Shown: positions 59,771 through 64,000 of the stretch, one piece after another
How positions within the stretch are numbered: position 1 is the stretch's first letter
Layout: the number at the start of each line of letters is the position of its first letter
Assembly (NCBI GenBank): GCA_035578155.1
Contig: JAPWDM010000005.1
Location: forward strand, 14,846,832 to 14,910,831
Direction of reading: 5' to 3'
Origin: Brachynemurus nebulosus
Lineage: Eukaryota; Arthropoda; Insecta; Neuroptera; Myrmeleontidae
Length of the DNA stretch: 64,000 nucleotides
Program-made: the position numbers and the translations under genes
The notes under the pieces: model-generated
Databases searched by the model: none
What the model was told of the DNA's origin: nothing
Seen by the model: only the letters and a program-made list of their open reading frames with translations

Positions 59771-60670
59771 TTACATCGGAATTGAATGCTATTGTTAAAT
59801 GTGTTTTAAAAGCATTATGTTTATTCTAAATACAAGTAGGCGAATAGTAATTTTAAAAAATTTAAAAAAAAGTGAACTTACTTTTATGACAAATGAAATA
59901 CATACATATTAAGTAATTTAAAAATGTTATTAAAGTCACTGTTTATTTATAAATTAGGAATTTTGGATTTTTAGTATTTATAAAATAGAAATTTTGGATT
60001 TTTTTGGAAAGAAAAAATATCTTTATAAAGGCCTTCCAGTTTACTATTTTAGGTCCTTTTTTAATTTTTAAAACTAAAACATAAAGGCAATTAGCGGATA
60101 AACATGGGCAGGAATGTCCTCGTACGAATTGTGTTGGCTTTTTTTCTGCTACCTGTTTTCGGCACAAAATTGAAATTTACTGAGATACAGCCCTTAAATA
60201 CTTAAAACCTTTTTTTAAAGCCTCGATCAGCCGAACACTCATCACCAGTTTTGAAACCAACAAAATGACAATTCGGTTGTAGACTTTCATTCAGATTTCG
60301 CTTGTAGACATTCAATACCGAAGATGAAGGGGAAAATTCGACTACCGTGATGGGGCCCCGCTGCTCACGGCGTTTTTTTTAATTATTTGTCGATCATCTA
60401 CTACCAAGACATATATGTATACAATAATTTTAATAAAAGTAACTAATAAATAATATAATAAAAGCATCAAATCCAAAATCCATCATGCCACGTTTTCTGA
60501 TTTAATGATGTCATATTCTTTTGCTGAAGGTCAATTAAATATATTTGACCTTCAGTTCAATCTATAGTTTATGTTTATATTATAATAAAAATAAAGCAAT
60601 AAAATTCCGCGTGGTCATTACAAAAATGACGGATGGTCGTTATAACGGGTTACAATACACATAATCGCCT

Positions 60671-60849
60671 CCCTTCCCCCCCCCCCCCAAAAAAAAAAAT
60701 CAATCAGTCAGTCAACTTATCCTATAATAGCCAAAAAATAAAAACATTTCGTTCAAAAATTACAAACAGTCAAAATTGATTTTGCATTTTTACGCTTAGG
60801 TGGGGGCATTTTTAGGGAAAATTATACCCCCCCCCCCAAAAAAAAAAAG
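60671..60849. repeat. two C-tract/A-tract junctions
   Basis: Runs of 10 or more C followed directly by 10 or more A occur at about 60680-60698 and 60828-60848. No other structure. Confidence 0.8.
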
Positions 60850-61100
60850 AATATTATATTTTTGATTGAATGTATGCTACAACTATAACTTTGCTGCAAA
60901 ATTATAAAAAAAATTTCCAATTTGAATAAAAAAAGATAAGGATAAAATTAAAAATTGTCCTAAACTACGTGACTTATGCCCTTAAAATAATGGGGACATG
61001 TGGTAACACATTGCTTTCAAGTTTCATCTATTTTCATAAACAAAATCCGAAAAAAAAGAACGAAAATTCCCGATTTCTTCAAAAAGTTGAAAATGGCGAT

Positions 61101-61108
61101 AACCAACC

Positions 61109-61182
<74 letters not shown>

Positions 61183-61190
61183 GGTTGGTG
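61101..61190. repeat. TA microsatellite at centre of a palindrome
   Basis: About 35 TA repeats (61111-61180) flanked by ACCAACCAT and ATGGTTGGT. Two nominal frames here read as Ile-Tyr repeats and are artefacts. Confidence 0.9.
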
Positions 61191-61469
61191 CGTCTGTTCG
61201 TGATCGTTCAGTTCTGAACGACTTGACCGATCCAGGTCATATTCACACAATATATTTAATTTGTCGAGACGATAAAAAACAAAAGAAAAAAATTACATAA
61301 AAAAATGCGTCACCTATCGGAAAGGACAAAACAACGTCTGTCGGGCCAACTAGTTTTTCCATAAATATTATCATTAATAGATACTTGCTGGCTTAACATT
61401 TATTTTTAGTGTTTTTCATAATATAATATGTACTTGATTTGCAAATTCGACTATTTTCTTTTTTTTTAG

Positions 61470-61698
61470 ACACGAATGCAGTCATTACGAAAAGCAGATG
61501 TGATGGCCAACCGTAGTATAGGTGAAACGTTGACGCGTATGGTACAAACGGAAGGTATATTTCGACCAGTAAGAGGAATGTCTGCTGTTGTTCTTGGTGC
61601 TGGACCCGCGCATGCTCTTTACTTTAGTTGTTACGAATTTATAAAAGGAACGATGGTTCAACGAATTCACAACCCTGCATACAATACATTAGTTTATG
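61470..61698 (+). CDS. mfrn: mitoferrin exon 2
   Basis: Acceptor CTTTTTTTTTAG before 61470, donor GTAAAT after 61698; starts in phase 0 and leaves one base (G). It opens with TRMQSL, finishing the carrier signature begun in exon 1, followed by the matrix loop and the short amphipathic helix (IGETLTRMVQTEGIFRPVRG), then transmembrane helix 2 (MSAVVLGAGPAHALYFSCYE). The motif GAGPAHALYFSCYE is strongly diagnostic of mitoferrins: the GPAHA segment corresponds to the helix-2 substrate contact region. RPVRG takes the place of the FRGxxxR-type element of carriers. Carrier repeats 2 and 3 lie downstream of the window, so the gene is 3'-incomplete here. Confidence 0.95.
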
Positions 61699-61805
61699 GT
61701 AAATACGTTTGTATTTTTAAAATCTATTGAGCGATAAAAGATGTCGCCCTTTTTTTTGAAAGCTTTTATTTATTTTTAAAATCTTTTTTGAAAGCTTTTA
61801 TTTAT

Positions 61806-62426
61806 GGGTAACTTCAAAAATGTAAACTTTACCGCATCGATGCAGCATCATGACTTTTCTGATGCGTCTAATATTACATGATGCGCTGCTGATGCTCTCT
61901 TGAAATTTGATGCACATTAGATGTTTTTGAACGGGATATTGGCATCATTTAGCCTCTGATTTGGCTATAGATAAGACAGATAATGTAGCATGGTAGACTA
62001 TAGATAATATAGCAATACAGTCCTTGTATAGGTATATTGTCTTTGAATTTCAACTTGAACTTACTTGAAATTGAAAATATTGAAATTATTTGAATAAAAC
62101 ATATTACATACCTATTTTGAGTGCAAGATGTATTCAAATAGTTTAAACAATTTTAATCAAAGGTAAATACATTCATCTTTTTCAACAATTTGTTTTTCGA
62201 AATTATTCCTGTTGGTGTTAATACCTACATAATATGGCAAGTAGTTATAATTCTACATTATACACATGACATGCATCTTGGACACGCATCACCAAATTTC
62301 TTGATGCATTGTTTTGACGCATCAAATGCAAAAATGAACTTTTAATTTTTCGTTGTGATGCGTCTGATGCGTTTTTGAACTTTTGACTCTGCCTCATGCA
62401 AGCAGTGATGCATTTTTGAAGTTAGC
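61806..62426 (+). mobile_element. GATGC-rich interspersed element, copy 3
   Basis: Ends GGGTAACTTCAAAAATG and CATTTTTGAAGTTAGC. Third copy of the family at 13416 and 15161, just after mitoferrin exon 2. Confidence 0.82.
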
Positions 62427-62604
62427 TTGTCTTACAATGTTAAGTTAGTTTGTTTATTTAGAACTTTAGATCAAACCTTGCAATCAAAATTTCAACAAGT
62501 TCTAATTGAGCTACAGGTTTCAAATTTTGCATACATATATAGCTTTGATGACAATACAATACTGTATATAATTAATTTTGTCCCACAGACCAATGAACAC
62601 TATT

Positions 62605-62886
62605 ATATTTAGAGTGAGGATATTGGTCCGCACAAACGGGGTGACCAATTTTTTTTATAGTGAATTCTAGCGTACACTACGTCGTCAAAAGTATGGGGAC
62701 ACCTTGACCCAGGGGGTGCCCACACTTTTGAAGCGATATTGTACTTAATATTATGGTACACTGCCGTGTCAAAAGTGTGGGCACCCCCTGGGCCAAGGTG
62801 TCTCCATACTTTTGACGACGTGGCGTGTGCTAGAACGCACTATAAAAAATTGGTCACCCCTTGAAAACACTCACTCTAATTATATT
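62605..62886. mobile_element. foldback MITE, 282 bp
   Basis: Outer pair ATTAGAGTGAG-like, middle pair GGGGTGACCAATTTTTT / AAAAAATTGGTCACCCC, inner pair GTCGTCAAAAGTATGG / CCATACTTTTGACGAC, and a CACCCCCTGG core. Nearly the whole length is self-complementary. Confidence 0.85.
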
Positions 62887-63800
62887 ATACTACTAGACAA
62901 AGGGTAAAACCAGTTTATAGGCATTTTTCTTGAAGCAGGTAACAGGGTGAGACGGGTGAAATTTAAGGAATATAATGTATTGACCATTTTTGAGCAAATG
63001 GGACTATAATTCTAGCGCAGGTAGACAAGACTAGTTAAGTCCAAAATATCAACTTTACAGTAGAGAGTAAAAACTAAAATGAAATGCAGACAACATCAGT
63101 TTATTTGAATTATCTTCAAATTTACATGACATTTTGTAAATTTTTTTAAAATCAGTTACTTTCTTAACATGTAACACAATAAATCATAAAAAAAATTAAC
63201 TTTAAGCCTTAAACTAAAATTTTTTAAGACATTTTTGTGGACTTAACATATAAAAAACAACAATAAATTTCATTATTAAAACCATTTGTGGACTTTAACT
63301 AGTTTTAGCGGGTAGTTGTTGCCATAAAAATACTTTTCCAATTTAATTAAACTATGTACTTATTTATTATTTTATTAAGAATTTTAAGACTTTAACTTCT
63401 TTTGTTAATTTCTGAAAAGAGTTTTTTTGATAAAAAGTGCATAAAAAATGATGTTAGGGGTGGAATTAAATTTTGCCCTTTTGGAAATATATGAGATAGA
63501 CTCTCTTAGTCCTTATTATAAAATAAAAAAAAAGTCAAAAATGGACTTCACTACTTTCGTCTAGAATTATTGCAGGACATAAATTGTATACGTACGTATT
63601 TTGAAAATAAAGCGAATATCACTTTTTTTGTTTCAAAATTTTGCAGTTTCTTCTCAAAAAAATAAAATTGTAACGTAACTACGGATACCATCGGTTACTA
63701 CATTGATTACTATATTACAGAATACTGTTAGGTCGTATCTTGGTCGTATCTGGCTGCCTCATTTATACATTGATATAATTAGCCTATATAATATAATATA
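62887..63800. other. mitoferrin intron 2 / inserted AT-rich DNA
   Basis: No exon of mitoferrin recognised after 61698 in the window. Composition is AT-rich with no clear repeat beyond the insertion limits given above. Confidence 0.45.
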
Positions 63801-64000
63801 TAATATGTTCATTGGTCTGTGTTTTGTCCTAAATTCTCTCGAAACTAAAATTGATTTTTAATCTTGTGCAACTTTTTTGACACTTCGAACTGTCAAATAT
63901 TGTCTGTTGATTTTATAGTGAAATTTTTAGTTTCCATAGTTATGTTTGATTAGAGTAAAATAATCGATTAGAATTTTTTAAATAAAAGCTTGATTTAAAA

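Larger units (their letters stand above)
62440..63990 (+). repeat. interspersed repeat split by an insertion
   Basis: 62440-62600 and 63810-63990 correspond, in order, to one continuous stretch at about 47030-47300. The 1.2 kb between them is inserted sequence, bounded by GACCAATGAACA and TGTTCATTGGTC. Confidence 0.7.

Noticed and set aside
60969..61203. Reading frames with Ile-Tyr repeats
   Set aside because: They are translations of the TA microsatellite.

Overview
The window is AT-rich eukaryotic DNA with GT-AG introns, very long introns and dense transposon relics. The two genes recognised and the repeat types suggest an insect; I cannot fix the order or species from the sequence. Most open reading frames seen in six-frame translation are chance or transposon-derived. 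The real coding content is about 1.9 kb in small exons, all on the + strand.

Gene 1 (about 6.7 to 35.1 kb) is the 3' part of an actin-binding LIM protein (abLIM, fly Unc-115). The first visible exon starts inside the second LIM domain, so the 5' end lies upstream of the window. The following exons encode LIM3, LIM4, a Ser/Pro-rich linker, the conserved abLIM anchor region and, in the last two exons, the C-terminal villin headpiece. Splice phases chain correctly from exon to exon. Two homologous exons at 24595-24683 and 25082-25185 share phase and protein motif, and using both would create a stop codon at once; I read them as mutually exclusive. A second possible phase-locked choice (30765-30814 versus 31304-31344) and a possible short LIM-only terminal exon (17553-17585) are less certain.

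Gene 2 starts at 41567 and is mitoferrin, the inner-membrane mitochondrial iron carrier. Only exon 1 (start to the first carrier signature) and exon 2 (61470-61698) are in the window, separated by a 19.8 kb intron; the rest lies downstream.

The remainder is a layered set of mostly non-autonomous mobile elements: hAT elements with 8-bp target duplications (8796-9808, 12747-13334, 53577-54924, probably 28585-29655), TA-flanked mariner-type elements, TTAA-flanked piggyBac-type elements, TAA-flanked Harbinger-type elements, a Helitron (39703-40436), a tRNA-derived SINE (about 7306-7610), several near-perfect palindromes, and a striking SINE-like family in which two tRNA-Thr-like units face each other (9204-9688, 26498-27001; single-unit copy 21085-21390). 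Nesting is frequent and gives relative ages. I see no prokaryotic features, no CRISPR array, no intact transposase and no clearly functional tRNA or rRNA gene.
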